Of a DNA stretch of 64,000 nucleotides, positions 26,038 through 34,698 are shown in pieces (position 1 is the first letter of the stretch; the number at the start of each line of letters is the position of its first letter). The stretch covers positions 62,001 to 126,000 of the forward strand of contig CAKZUQ010000013.1 in NCBI GenBank assembly GCA_937923325.1, written 5' to 3'. Below the pieces are notes generated by a model. The model was not told where the DNA came from. It searched no databases and saw only the letters and a program-made list of their open reading frames with translations. Source of the DNA: an uncultured Bacteriovoracaceae bacterium. GTDB taxonomy: Bacteria; Bdellovibrionota; Bacteriovoracia; Bacteriovoracales; Bacteriovoracaceae. The position numbers and the translations under genes were made by a program.

Positions 26038-27426
26038 ATGTTAGAAGAAATGGAAGACCAAGAGCTTTTAAATACTCTAAACGAGTATATTGAGCATGGT
26101 GACATTATTGAAATAAAAGAAGCATTTGCAGAATATCCTGCTGCACATGTTGTCGACTTCCTTCTTACAAAATCGAATACTGATATTGTAAGCATTCTGA
26201 ATATTTTAGACACAGAAACAGTCGGAAAAGTATTTAGTTACTTCAATAAAGAAAAGCAATACGAGATTTCAAAAATTATTGGAAGAAAAGTATTTTCAGA
26301 TATTTTTTCAGCAATGTACTCAGATTCTCGCGCTGACTTATTTCAAGAACTTTCAAAAGAGGAGCAGATTGAACTACTCCCTTTTTTAGATAAAAAAACG
26401 AGAGAAGATGTTATTGTTCTAAGTGCTTATCCTCCAGAAACTGCTGGTGGTATTATGAGCACTGACTTTGCAACGATCGTAATAAATATGACTTGCCAAC
26501 AAGCAATGGCAAAAATTCGAAAAGATGCGCCATCACAAAAAATGATTTATTACGTCTATGTCGTAAATAATGAAATGGAGATGCTTGGAATTATTACAAT
26601 TAAAGATCTAATAATGGCAGACCCAAAAGATATTGTTAAGGATCTTTATAATGATCATTTTGTATTTGCAGATGTTAATGACGATAGAGAGGATGTTGCC
26701 GTCCAAATTGAAAAGCATGACCTTGTTGCCATTCCTGTTTTAAATTCTCTAAAGCAACTTGTAGGTATCGTATCTTATGAGGAAGCTATAGATGTTATCC
26801 GTGCTGAACATACTGAAGATATGGAAAAGTTTATGGGGATCGTCCCATCTGATGATGAATCAAGCTATATTGAAACCTCAACATTCAGTCATTTTAAAAA
26901 GCGAGTTGTCTGGCTAGTTATTCTTGCTGGTATTGGATTAATTTCAGGCGTAATTATTCAAAGCTATCAAGGAGTCTTAGAAAATTTAATTATTCTAGCA
27001 TTATATATGCCTATGATGACAGCAACAGGTGGTAATATTGGTAGTCAATCCGCAACAGTTGTAATTAGGGCGATCTCTCTAGATCAAGTAAAAGATAGTG
27101 ATTGGCTTAGAATTCTATTTAAAGAGATTAAAATTTCTCTTCTATTATCTATTTGTGTTGGAGGTTTAATCTTTTTAAAGATTTCATTCTTCTCAACTCA
27201 AAATCTACCAGAAGGGACAAGTTTTGAGTTTGTTGGTTTTATTATAGGTTTAGCAATTGCAATGCAGGTTATTTCTTCAGCTATCGTTGGTGCTGGTCTT
27301 CCATTACTAGTGCGAAGATTTGGTGGAGATCCTGCAGTAGCAGCAAGTCCAGCGATTACAACAACTGTAGATATAACTGGTCTATTAATTTATTTTTCAA
27401 TTGCTTCAAGTGCTTTTAGCTTTTAA
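26038..27426 (+). CDS. mgtE: Magnesium transporter MgtE
   Basis: The 462-residue protein has all MgtE parts: an N-terminal superhelical MgtE_N domain (residues 1-130, ELLPFLDKKTREDVIVL), a CBS pair (from PPETAGGIMSTDFATI through VPVLNS/GIVSYEEAIDVI, about 135-255), and five C-terminal helices with GGNIGSQSATVVIR, the family's pore signature. It imports Mg2+ through the inner membrane and is gated by Mg2+ binding to the cytoplasmic domains. There is a second ATG at codon 5 with GAAGAA before it, so the start could be 26050. Only 104 bases separate it from the divergent gene and no M-box leader fits there. Confidence 0.95.
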   Translation: MLEEMEDQELLNTLNEYIEHGDIIEIKEAFAEYPAAHVVDFLLTKSNTDIVSILNILDTETVGKVFSYFNKEKQYEISKIIGRKVFSDIFSAMYSDSRADLFQELSKEEQIELLPFLDKKTREDVIVLSAYPPETAGGIMSTDFATIVINMTCQQAMAKIRKDAPSQKMIYYVYVVNNEMEMLGIITIKDLIMADPKDIVKDLYNDHFVFADVNDDREDVAVQIEKHDLVAIPVLNSLKQLVGIVSYEEAIDVIRAEHTEDMEKFMGIVPSDDESSYIETSTFSHFKKRVVWLVILAGIGLISGVIIQSYQGVLENLIILALYMPMMTATGGNIGSQSATVVIRAISLDQVKDSDWLRILFKEIKISLLLSICVGGLIFLKISFFSTQNLPEGTSFEFVGFIIGLAIAMQVISSAIVGAGLPLLVRRFGGDPAVAASPAITTTVDITGLLIYFSIASSAFSF

Positions 27427-27434
27427 GGATTTTT

Positions 27435-28448
27435 ATGAAAACAATTATCATGTGTGGCGGTGCAGGTACCAGATTATGGCCAATTTCAACAGAAGATAAC
27501 CCAAAGCAATTCCTACAAATATTTAATGGTGAGTCTCTTTTTGAAAAGACAATAAGAAGAAACCTTAATAAGACAGAAGAATTCATAATTGTAGTAAATG
27601 AAAAACAATTCCCTATATGTAAAAAACAGACTGACTCATTTGATGCAAAATTCATTTTCTTAATTGAACCTATTGCTAAAAACACAGCTGCGGCAATTAG
27701 TCTGGCCTCATTATTTGCCAGACCAGATGATAATTTACTTGTAGTACCCAGTGATCATTTAATTTTTGATGAAGAGAAATACAAACTATCTATTTCACAT
27801 GCTATCAAATCAGCAGAAAATAATAAGTTAGTAACTTTTGGTATTAGGCCTAGTTACCCAGAGACTGGATTTGGCTATATTGAGTATGATAAAAGCCTAA
27901 AGGAGCACACTTCTAAAGTCATATCCTTTAAAGAAAAACCTGATCTTTCTACTGCAACTGATTATTTAGAAAAAGGAAACTTTCTTTGGAATAGTGGAAT
28001 GTTTATATTTAAGGCCAAAACCTACCTTCAAGAGCTATGTGAACACTCTAATGAAATATTCACTTCAATTAGCGATGTTTTTAAGAATAAAATCGCTGAT
28101 AATAATATCATTAATTTTGAAAGAGACTTAATGGAAAAGGTTCCATCTAATAGTATAGATTATGCTGTTATGGAAAAATCTCAAGTCGTTGATGTAGTAC
28201 CATCAAGCTTTAGGTGGTCTGACCTAGGATCTTATGACTCCTTATACAACGAACTTCCTAAAGATGAGGATGGAAATACTAAAGATCCGAATTTGAGCCA
28301 ATACAACTCTAAAAATAATTTAATTATTTCAGAATCTAGAAAGGTAGCATTATTTGATGTTGAGGACTTAATTATTGTAGATTCTAAGGACGCTATATTA
28401 GTTGGAAAGCGTGGAAAGTCTCAAAATGTAAAAAAAATAAAGAAATGA
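27435..28448 (+). CDS. manC: Mannose-1-phosphate guanylyltransferase
   Basis: The 337-residue enzyme makes GDP-mannose from GTP and mannose-1-P. It opens with IIMCGGAGTRLWPISTEDNPKQF, the signature loop of the mannose-1-P guanylyltransferases, and has VVPSDHLI, TFGIRPSYPETGFGYIE, VISFKEKPDL and LWNSGMF, all ManC blocks. It lacks the C-terminal isomerase cupin of bifunctional ManC. AAGGAT precedes the ATG and it starts eight bases after mgtE, so the two may share a transcript even though their functions differ. Confidence 0.95.
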   Translation: MKTIIMCGGAGTRLWPISTEDNPKQFLQIFNGESLFEKTIRRNLNKTEEFIIVVNEKQFPICKKQTDSFDAKFIFLIEPIAKNTAAAISLASLFARPDDNLLVVPSDHLIFDEEKYKLSISHAIKSAENNKLVTFGIRPSYPETGFGYIEYDKSLKEHTSKVISFKEKPDLSTATDYLEKGNFLWNSGMFIFKAKTYLQELCEHSNEIFTSISDVFKNKIADNNIINFERDLMEKVPSNSIDYAVMEKSQVVDVVPSSFRWSDLGSYDSLYNELPKDEDGNTKDPNLSQYNSKNNLIISESRKVALFDVEDLIIVDSKDAILVGKRGKSQNVKKIKK

Positions 28449-28523
28449 CCTAATTCCCTATAAAATATTCCATATCCGTAGATTATATTCGTTTACCGAA
28501 CAAGACTTTGCTATAAAAGCATT

Positions 28524-29849
28524 ATGAAAAACTCAAAAATTAAAATTCTTCTCGTTGACGATGATATTTACTTTAGAATGGCGGTTAAAGACATTGTTAA
28601 AGACTTTGGCTTGATTACAGAAGCCTCTAGTGCAAATGAAGCAAAACTTTTACTAAATTCAGAACACTTTGACCTAGCATTAATTGATATGCAAATGGAT
28701 ACAGATGAATGTGGTATTGAAGTGTTAAAAGTAGCAAAAACTTTAAAAGTACATTCTATAATTTTAAGCTCATATAATAATGATGAAATCACAGAAAAGT
28801 CATATATAAATGGATGCCAACACTTTTTGGCCAAAATTCACTATATGAAGAGTCTTCCATCTTATTTAACAAATTTTATCAATGCAAAAAACCAAACTCC
28901 TATTGATTATATTACGAACGACGCTAAACTTATAAATACTCTCCAAAATCTCAAAGCCTTGAACCTAACCGATCAAAGTATTTTTATAAGCGGTGAAACT
29001 GGTGTTGGAAAGTCATTAATTGGAAAGGCCATTCATAGTTTTAATAATCTTAGCCTTAAAAATTTTGTACATTTAAATTGCTCAGAAGTATCTGAAACTC
29101 TTTTAGAAAGTACTCTCTTTGGTCATAAGAAAGGCTCTTTTACAGGAGCTACCGAGGACAAGAAAGGTCTTTTAGAGATGGCAAAAGGTGGTACTTTATT
29201 TCTCGATGAAATCGCCACTATGCCTATGCAAATGCAACAAAAGCTACTTAAGGCCCTTGATGAAAAAACTTTTTACCCAATTGGCAGCAGTACTGCTATT
29301 ACAACTTCATTCACATTAATAACTGCGACTTGTGAGGACTTATTTGACCTCATTTCACAAAACAAATTTAGAAAAGATCTCTTTTTTAGAATTAGTGGAT
29401 TTAATATCGAAGTATCTCCTTTAAGAAAAAGAAAAGGTGATATTCAAAGTTTAGTAAAGTTTTTTACTTCAAAGTTACAAAGAAAGATTGTTTTTAAAAA
29501 ATGTGCTATAGACGTTTTAACAAATCACTCTTGGCCAGGTAATATAAGAGAGCTTAAAAAAGTTATAGACCTATTATCACAAGAAAAATCAGGAGTTATC
29601 GAAGCACAGTCTGTACAAAAATACATTACGAATTCACAGAATAATGTAGAAGATGAATCTTACCTAACTCAGGTTCAAAAAGATTTTATAACAACAATGG
29701 GTCTTAGACCTTTTATAAAGAAAGTTGAAGAAGAGATTGTTAAAGAATCTCTTAAAAAGCATAAAGGCAAGATAACCCACACTATTAAAGAATTGAAAAT
29801 TTCTTCATCAGCCTTTTATAGAGTTTTTGATAATATAACAGTCTCTTAA
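28524..29849 (+). CDS. Sigma-54-dependent response regulator (NtrC type)
   Basis: The 441-residue protein has a receiver domain (acidic pocket VDDD at 11-14, phospho-acceptor D55 in LALIDMQM), an AAA+ sigma-54 activator domain (Walker A GETGVGKS near 160, ESTLFGHKKGSFTGA with a G-S-F-T-G-A form of the sigma-54 loop, Walker B GGTLFLDEI) and a C-terminal Fis-like helix-turn-helix that is short and divergent (KGKITHTIKELKISSSAFYRVF). It should activate sigma-54 promoters after phosphorylation. A strong sigma-54 promoter lies 9 bases past its stop, in front of two small regulator-like genes. No cognate histidine kinase is adjacent. Confidence 0.92.
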   Translation: MKNSKIKILLVDDDIYFRMAVKDIVKDFGLITEASSANEAKLLLNSEHFDLALIDMQMDTDECGIEVLKVAKTLKVHSIILSSYNNDEITEKSYINGCQHFLAKIHYMKSLPSYLTNFINAKNQTPIDYITNDAKLINTLQNLKALNLTDQSIFISGETGVGKSLIGKAIHSFNNLSLKNFVHLNCSEVSETLLESTLFGHKKGSFTGATEDKKGLLEMAKGGTLFLDEIATMPMQMQQKLLKALDEKTFYPIGSSTAITTSFTLITATCEDLFDLISQNKFRKDLFFRISGFNIEVSPLRKRKGDIQSLVKFFTSKLQRKIVFKKCAIDVLTNHSWPGNIRELKKVIDLLSQEKSGVIEAQSVQKYITNSQNNVEDESYLTQVQKDFITTMGLRPFIKKVEEEIVKESLKKHKGKITHTIKELKISSSAFYRVFDNITVS

Positions 29850-29857
29850 ATTTAAAG

Positions 29858-29874
29858 TTGGCACAGCTCTTGCT
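29858..29874 (+). promoter_or_regulatory. Sigma-54 (-24/-12) promoter
   Basis: The sequence TTGGCAC, five bases, then TTGCT matches the sigma-54 consensus (TGGCAC-N5-TTGC) at every invariant base, with the GG at 29860-29861 and the GC at 29872-29873. Transcription should start about 12 bases later, near 29885, leaving a 21-base leader with AAAGGAG before the GTG of the next gene. The gene just upstream encodes a sigma-54 activator, which makes local or autologous control likely. Confidence 0.88.
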
Positions 29875-29905
29875 TATACCTTTTATATAAAAAGGAGAGC
29901 AAACT

Positions 29906-30235
29906 GTGAACAACTTACAAAAGCAAATTTTACTTAGATACAAACAAAAATTTCCCAACCATACTTTAAAACAAATATCCAAAACAACTGGAATTCAAAA
30001 TACAAGAGTATTTAGAATTTTCAATGGTCATGAAATGAAACTCTCTGAATACCAGATTTTCACAGATATCTTAACAGAGAGACACAAAGTTACATATTTT
30101 GAAAAATTAATTCACGACTCTTCTCTCGTCTTATCAGAACTAAATTTAAAGAGAATTACCTCAGAAATTGAGTCACTATTAAAAATGCAAAGACTAACAA
30201 ATAACTATCCACAAACAAGCTTGATAAGCTGTTAA
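29906..30235 (+). CDS. Small helix-turn-helix protein under sigma-54 control
   Basis: The 109-residue product starts with a GTG nine bases after AAAGGAG. Residues 15-60 (HTLKQISKTTGIQNTRVFRIFNGHEMKLSEYQIF) have the spacing of a Cro/XRE-like helix-turn-helix, with a Thr-Gly-Ile turn and an NG after the recognition helix. The remaining 50 residues are helical and could dimerise. I recognise no named family. It stands directly behind the sigma-54 promoter and ahead of the 152-residue gene, and is likely a transcription factor in a relay started by the upstream activator. Confidence 0.72.
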   Translation: MNNLQKQILLRYKQKFPNHTLKQISKTTGIQNTRVFRIFNGHEMKLSEYQIFTDILTERHKVTYFEKLIHDSSLVLSELNLKRITSEIESLLKMQRLTNNYPQTSLISC

Positions 30236-30251
30236 TTTCAAGGACCAATTA

Positions 30252-30710
30252 ATGTATAAAATAACTTTACTCGATAGACTGATTATTAACTCTTTAACAA
30301 AAGAAAATTTAAACACTTACTCTATATCTAAATATACGTCAATAGATGAACGGATTGTATCAATTGTCTTGCAAGACTTCATTGTAAAAAACATTGTGAC
30401 TTTTTCAAATGAGAAATACCAACTTAACCCTCACATGAGTAAAGAACAAATAGAAGAAATTAACAATGAGCAAGACTTAGAAAATGAGAAAATACTTATT
30501 TCAAAATCTCTAATTAGAAAAAAAGAACATTTTAAATTAAAGAAATTTTCTCTTACACCAAAAGATCAAATTTTATTTGAAGGAATGTTAAAAAACATCT
30601 CACTTTTTCTGGAAAACAATCAAAATAAACTCTCTGCCACAAGAGAAGAATGCCTATTTATATTTGGCTTTGGTAATTACAGTGAAATAGTAAAGGATAC
30701 AATTTATTAA
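30252..30710 (+). CDS. Small winged-helix-like protein, unknown function
   Basis: A 152-residue protein. Residues 5-60 (LLDRLIINSLTKENLNTYSISKYTSIDERIVSIVLQDFIVKNIV) look like a winged helix with a wing in NEKYQLNP. The C-terminal block HFKLKKFSLTPKDQILFEGMLKNISLFLEN faintly recalls the end of TIGR02147/DUF4423 proteins common in Bdellovibrio relatives, but here without the usual N-terminal half. It follows the XRE-like gene after 16 bases with AAGGACC upstream, so it is very likely under the same sigma-54 promoter. It ends convergently with psd, with one base between. Confidence 0.65.
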   Translation: MYKITLLDRLIINSLTKENLNTYSISKYTSIDERIVSIVLQDFIVKNIVTFSNEKYQLNPHMSKEQIEEINNEQDLENEKILISKSLIRKKEHFKLKKFSLTPKDQILFEGMLKNISLFLENNQNKLSATREECLFIFGFGNYSEIVKDTIY

Positions 30711-30711
30711 A

Positions 30712-31626
30712 TTAAAGTACAGCTACTTCCTCTCCTAATTTTAAATATGTCTCAAAACCTTCTTTCGTATTTTCAATGATATCTTTAGAAGGTTTCCATT
30801 TTCCCTTCTCCCCTAACAAAATCACAGTTGACCCACCAAATAGGAAGTAGCCTTTTTCATCTCCACGATGATGTCTTTTATCTTCATCATGAGTTTGCAC
30901 GATTTTACCAACCATTGCAGCGCCAACTTCGATATAAGCAAGCTTTCCAAACTTTTCAGTTTCTAAGATAGATGCCCTTCTTTCATTTATTAAAAATATT
31001 TCAGGTTTAGTCTTTAATGCAAGAGGATTAACTGAATGATATTCACCGTTAATATCAAAACTATCTATAGTCGTACCTTCTAGTGGATAATGATATCGGT
31101 GATAATCAACAGGACATAACCTTGCTATTATCAATGGACCTTCCTTAAAGATATCTGACCATTTAGAGTTTCCTAACAACTCCCTAGCATTCAAAAACTT
31201 TCCCTTTACTGGAATTTTTGTATCATCACCTACAGATTCATGTCCAAAATATCTAGCTTCACAAAATGCTGGCATTAAGTTTTCGTCTTTGATGAAGCTT
31301 CTTTTACCGTTTTCAAATTCTCTTATAAAAAACTCATTAAAGTTTTTGTAAGAGTTTTCTTTTTTTTCAGTTTTTATTGATCCGGCTTTATACTCTTTTA
31401 AGTCAATACTGAACTTTTTTACAAAAGGAGGTACTTTCTTTTTTGAAATACCTAAATCCTGATAAGAACCATAAACTTGGCTTACTGTCTTAGATGCTAT
31501 TATAGGTGACAGGGCCTTACCAAGAGGGCTATCATAAATAAATTTAATTGCTGCATCACCATAAACAAGCTCTATTTCTTTTTTATTCTTTGATCTATTA
31601 AAGTAAACTATTTCATTATTAGACAT
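30712..31626 (-). CDS. psd: Phosphatidylserine decarboxylase
   Basis: The protein of about 304 residues converts phosphatidylserine to phosphatidylethanolamine at the inner membrane. The self-cleavage site that forms the pyruvoyl group is visible as GGST in YFLFGGSTVILL. CPVDYHRYHYPLEG and VGAAMVGKIVQTH hold catalytic-triad residues of the family. I chose the ATG at 31626 (MSNNEIVYF) with AGGA upstream. A longer frame to 31704 adds 26 hydrophobic residues but would run into the start of the divergent protease gene. The GGST form is the less common variant of the LGST motif. Confidence 0.93.
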   Translation of the reverse strand: MSNNEIVYFNRSKNKKEIELVYGDAAIKFIYDSPLGKALSPIIASKTVSQVYGSYQDLGISKKKVPPFVKKFSIDLKEYKAGSIKTEKKENSYKNFNEFFIREFENGKRSFIKDENLMPAFCEARYFGHESVGDDTKIPVKGKFLNARELLGNSKWSDIFKEGPLIIARLCPVDYHRYHYPLEGTTIDSFDINGEYHSVNPLALKTKPEIFLINERRASILETEKFGKLAYIEVGAAMVGKIVQTHDEDKRHHRGDEKGYFLFGGSTVILLGEKGKWKPSKDIIENTKEGFETYLKLGEEVAVL

Positions 31627-31703
31627 TCTTATATCCTGTTGAAAAAAAAATGATTTTATGGCAATAATATATAAGTAATTCGAACATAAGAAAAGGAGAA
31701 GCA

Positions 31704-32738
31704 ATGAAAATGCTCTTATTAACTTTATTTATGTCTTTGTTATCATTTTCAAATGACGACCTTTCAAACCTCTTAAGTGAAGAAAAACGAACAATACATA
31801 TATATCATGAAACGGTTCCCTCTGTAGTTAATGTCTCAAATATTAAAGTTGCAGATAGTTTCTTTTATGGAAAAGTGGAAGTCCCTCAAGGTGCTGGAAC
31901 AGGATTTGTTTGGGATAAAGACGGTCACATTGTAACGAATTACCATGTTGTCCAAGGAGGAAACTCTTTTGTAATTACTTTCCATAACGATAAAAAACAG
32001 TATAAAGCAAAAGTAGTTGGAACAGCTCCAAAAAAGGATATTGCAGTCCTAAAGCTTACAGAAGTACCCAAAAGACTAAAACCAATCAAGATCGGATCTT
32101 CTAAGAATTTACTTGTTGGACAAATGTCACTTGCTATCGGAAACCCTTTTGGATTGGACCACTCTATATCTAAGGGAATAATCTCTGCATTAGGAAGAAA
32201 AATTGATGGTATCGGAGGAGTAAAAATCCATGAGATGATCCAAACAGATGCTGCTATTAACCAAGGAAACTCAGGAGGTCCACTCTTAAACTCTTCAGGT
32301 GAAGTAATTGGTATGAATACAATGATCTTTTCAACATCTGGATCTAGCTCAGGATTAGGTTTCGCTGTCCCTGTAGATACAATAAATAGGAATGTGCCTC
32401 AAATCATTAAATATGGAAAAGTAATCAGGCCTGCAATTGGCATTGGTATTTTAGATGAAAGAAAGAAAAAGTCCTTAGGTATTAAAAAAGGCGCAGTTAT
32501 AACTTATATTGTCCCAAGAGGTGCTGCATCAAAAGCAGGACTTAAAGGGATGATGAAAGATGAGTACGGTAGAATTTTTCTGGGTGACATCATTCTTAAA
32601 ATCAACAATAAGACTGTAGATAATTTAGATGATATTTATTATCAATTAGATAAATATAAAGTTGGCCAAGAGATTTCGATTACTTATTTGAGAGACAAGA
32701 AAAAAATAAAAACTAAACTAAAGCTACAGCAACTATAA
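31704..32738 (+). CDS. Periplasmic HtrA/DegP-type serine protease with one PDZ domain
   Basis: The 344-residue protein has a signal peptide (residues 1-16), a trypsin-like S1C domain with the triad H81 (TNYHVV), D112 (KKDIAVLKL) and S190 (NQGNSGGPL), and a single C-terminal PDZ domain (from about 245, RPAIGIGILDERKK). With one PDZ it is like DegS or a short HtrA rather than DegP. No second membrane anchor is seen beyond the signal peptide, so it is probably soluble or tethered only by an uncleaved signal. It would degrade misfolded or specific envelope proteins. AAAAGGAG precedes the ATG. It is divergent from psd. Confidence 0.93.
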   Translation: MKMLLLTLFMSLLSFSNDDLSNLLSEEKRTIHIYHETVPSVVNVSNIKVADSFFYGKVEVPQGAGTGFVWDKDGHIVTNYHVVQGGNSFVITFHNDKKQYKAKVVGTAPKKDIAVLKLTEVPKRLKPIKIGSSKNLLVGQMSLAIGNPFGLDHSISKGIISALGRKIDGIGGVKIHEMIQTDAAINQGNSGGPLLNSSGEVIGMNTMIFSTSGSSSGLGFAVPVDTINRNVPQIIKYGKVIRPAIGIGILDERKKKSLGIKKGAVITYIVPRGAASKAGLKGMMKDEYGRIFLGDIILKINNKTVDNLDDIYYQLDKYKVGQEISITYLRDKKKIKTKLKLQQL

Positions 32739-32824
32739 CGCAGCATTGCAAACCATCGTTTTTTTTGTCTTATTAAGCTTTTCAAGCTAACATTTTCTCA
32801 CTTAAACATAGATATAGAGAGAAT

Positions 32825-33439
32825 ATGCAAGAATTAACACAAGAGCTTAAAGATCATTTCCAGTCGCTAATTGATTCACCAATTCACGACTGGGATACTT
32901 TAGAAAACTGCTTAATGAAAAAAACTATTAAAAAAGGTGATCATTTCTTCAGACACTTCGATAGTTGTAAGGATTTGGCACTTGTATCAAAAGGACTTTT
33001 TAGAATATATCTTATCGATAATGAAGGAGAAGAGAAAACCTTTTCTTTTATTAGTGAAAAAGGGTTTATTTTAGACTTCTTTTTATCATGGGATACATCA
33101 CCCTCAATGGTTTCTGTTCAAGCTTTAGAGAACAGTGAAATATACACGATTAACATCAGCCAATTCAAGCAAGTTATGGCCTTAAGTACTTCTTGGAGTA
33201 AGATATATAAAGAAGTACTTCTTAGAAATTATATGAGAAAAACGAAGCGAGAAATTGAATTTGTTCTCTACAATGCTAAAGATAGGTTGATTCAATGTAC
33301 AAAATCAAAACATCTAGATATTAATAGGATTCCTAAAACTTACCTAGCATCTTACTTAGGAATAGCAGCTCCTTCACTATCTAGATTACTAAGAGACCTT
33401 AAAGACAACCCTGATCAAGCTATATCCAAAGAACAATAA
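32825..33439 (+). CDS. Crp/Fnr-family transcriptional regulator
   Basis: The 204-residue protein has a cyclic-nucleotide-binding-like beta-roll (residues 30-120, KKGDHFFRHFDSCKDLALVSKGLFRIYLIDNEGEEKTFSFISE) and a C-terminal winged helix (IPKTYLASYLGIAAPSLSRLLRDLK). The phosphate-binding cassette of true cAMP receptors is absent, and the N-terminal cysteine cluster of Fnr is not present, so the signal is unknown. The helix-turn-helix is short, as in many Bacteroidota-type Crp relatives. It is followed after three bases by the Mpo1-like gene, suggesting an operon. Confidence 0.85.
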   Translation: MQELTQELKDHFQSLIDSPIHDWDTLENCLMKKTIKKGDHFFRHFDSCKDLALVSKGLFRIYLIDNEGEEKTFSFISEKGFILDFFLSWDTSPSMVSVQALENSEIYTINISQFKQVMALSTSWSKIYKEVLLRNYMRKTKREIEFVLYNAKDRLIQCTKSKHLDINRIPKTYLASYLGIAAPSLSRLLRDLKDNPDQAISKEQ

Positions 33440-33442
33440 AAT

Positions 33443-33751
33443 ATGAAAACAAAAGAATATAATAACTTTAAAGATTTTTACAGATTCTACCTTGAAGAGC
33501 ATTCTAATAAGACTAATCGAATCTTACACTTCACAGGAACAAGCTTAGTTGTAATGATCATCATTAATTCAATACTAACAAAAGACTTTTTAAATCTATT
33601 ATATTGTCCGCTAATAGGATACGGGTTTGCGTGGATTGGTCACTTCAGATTTGAGAAAAACAGGCCAGCAACTTTTAAATACCCGATTTATAGCTTTTTT
33701 GCTGATTTTGTAATGTGGTGGCAATTACTAACAAAAAAATTATACTTCTAA
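33443..33751 (+). CDS. DUF962/Mpo1-like membrane protein
   Basis: The 102-residue protein contains the DUF962 signature: EEHSNKTNRILHFTGTSLV near residue 17, GYGFAWIGHFRFEKNRPATFKYPIYSFFADFVMWW near the end, with the conserved histidines. Yeast Mpo1 is an iron-dependent alpha-oxygenase acting on 2-hydroxy fatty acids; bacterial relatives are little studied. Two membrane segments are evident. It follows the Crp/Fnr-family gene at a distance of three bases and ends convergently, one base from the next gene's stop. Confidence 0.88.
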   Translation: MKTKEYNNFKDFYRFYLEEHSNKTNRILHFTGTSLVVMIIINSILTKDFLNLLYCPLIGYGFAWIGHFRFEKNRPATFKYPIYSFFADFVMWWQLLTKKLYF

Positions 33752-33752
33752 T

Positions 33753-33944
33753 CTATCTTGATATGTAAGTGATACTTGCTCTGATTACGGCAAAGCTAAT
33801 TACCATTAGCACAAGAACTCCTAAGATATACTCGATTTTTTTATATAAAGAACTTTCTTTCTTAAATGGAATTTTACTTTTAAATATATAAAGCACAATC
33901 ATGTCAAAGATAAAAGTTACGATAAATGCAAGTATGATAGTCAT
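33753..33944 (-). CDS. Small two-helix membrane protein of unknown function
   Basis: A 63-residue protein with two hydrophobic helices (residues 2-20 and 38-58) separated by a basic loop (KSKIPFKKESSLYKK). I recognise no family. AAGGAAAT lies eight bases before the ATG, which supports translation. It is alone on the minus strand between the DUF962 gene and a secreted coiled-coil protein, 24 bases downstream of the latter. Confidence 0.6.
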   Translation of the reverse strand: MTIILAFIVTFIFDMIVLYIFKSKIPFKKESSLYKKIEYILGVLVLMVISFAVIRASITYISR

Positions 33945-33968
33945 ATATTTATTTCCTTTATAATAAAA

Positions 33969-34649
33969 CTACTTCTGATAATAAAGATTAGGGTCTAGGC
34001 TCCATCTATCTTCTTTTAAATTTTGATCACCAATTTTATATTGTTCAAGTTTATACATCAAATCTTCAAACTTTGTCTTGGAACTTTTATAATATTTATA
34101 ATTAGTAACTTTATCTTCCTCAAGTGCTGTTAACTCTGATTGCCATTCATAATCAAGTTTTTGTCTTAAAATTTCATATCTTTTATTCACAGTTTCAACA
34201 CGATCGATATGTCCATCTACTCTACTTTTAAATCGTCTCATTCTAGATTCAAGAGCTAATTTTTTCTTTAAAAGAATTTCCATTAAAGATTTTGCAATCT
34301 TAATACCTTTTTTTAAATCAGGGCTAAATAAATGAAGATAAGTTCCAGAAGTTATATACATTTTTGATATACACTCAGTATATTTGGGAATTTTTACCAA
34401 TAGGTAGTCTGTAGTTCTTCCCTCGATATAAGATAAGCACTTTCTATCAGGGTAAGTTTCATTCCAAAACTCAACGCGGTCTTTTTTTTGTAAAAATTTT
34501 GCATTCTCAAAAGATATTTTTAAGCGCATCAATTTTGCTTCTTTATTAAGTCTAGAAATCCTTGCTGAAAATGTTGCATCTTCATCACCAACAGTACTTG
34601 TTGCTGCGTATGATAAGGAGAACAATAAAACGAAGGATAAAAATTTCAT
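33969..34649 (-). CDS. Secreted coiled-coil protein, unknown function
   Basis: The 226-residue protein begins with a signal peptide (MKFLSFVLLFSLSYA). Residues 30-110 contain a compact region with two cysteines (PDRKCLSYIEG and KYTECISKMY) that could form a disulfide. Residues 115-195 are highly charged and helical (KSLMEILLKKKLALESRMRRFKSRVDGHIDRVETVNKRYEIL), consistent with a coiled coil. No family is recognised. It should be periplasmic. It starts 49 bases past the queD stop and may belong to the same transcript. Confidence 0.65.
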   Translation of the reverse strand: MKFLSFVLLFSLSYAATSTVGDEDATFSARISRLNKEAKLMRLKISFENAKFLQKKDRVEFWNETYPDRKCLSYIEGRTTDYLLVKIPKYTECISKMYITSGTYLHLFSPDLKKGIKIAKSLMEILLKKKLALESRMRRFKSRVDGHIDRVETVNKRYEILRQKLDYEWQSELTALEEDKVTNYKYYKSSKTKFEDLMYKLEQYKIGDQNLKEDRWSLDPNLYYQK

Positions 34650-34698
34650 AACTATATTATGCCATAGCTTAAATAGTTTTAAAGGCTTTTAAACCTGA

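Noticed and set aside
31627..31704. N-terminal extension of psd
   Set aside because: It would add a hydrophobic segment not typical of Psd and overlap the divergent protease start; the ATG at 31626 has a good ribosome site.
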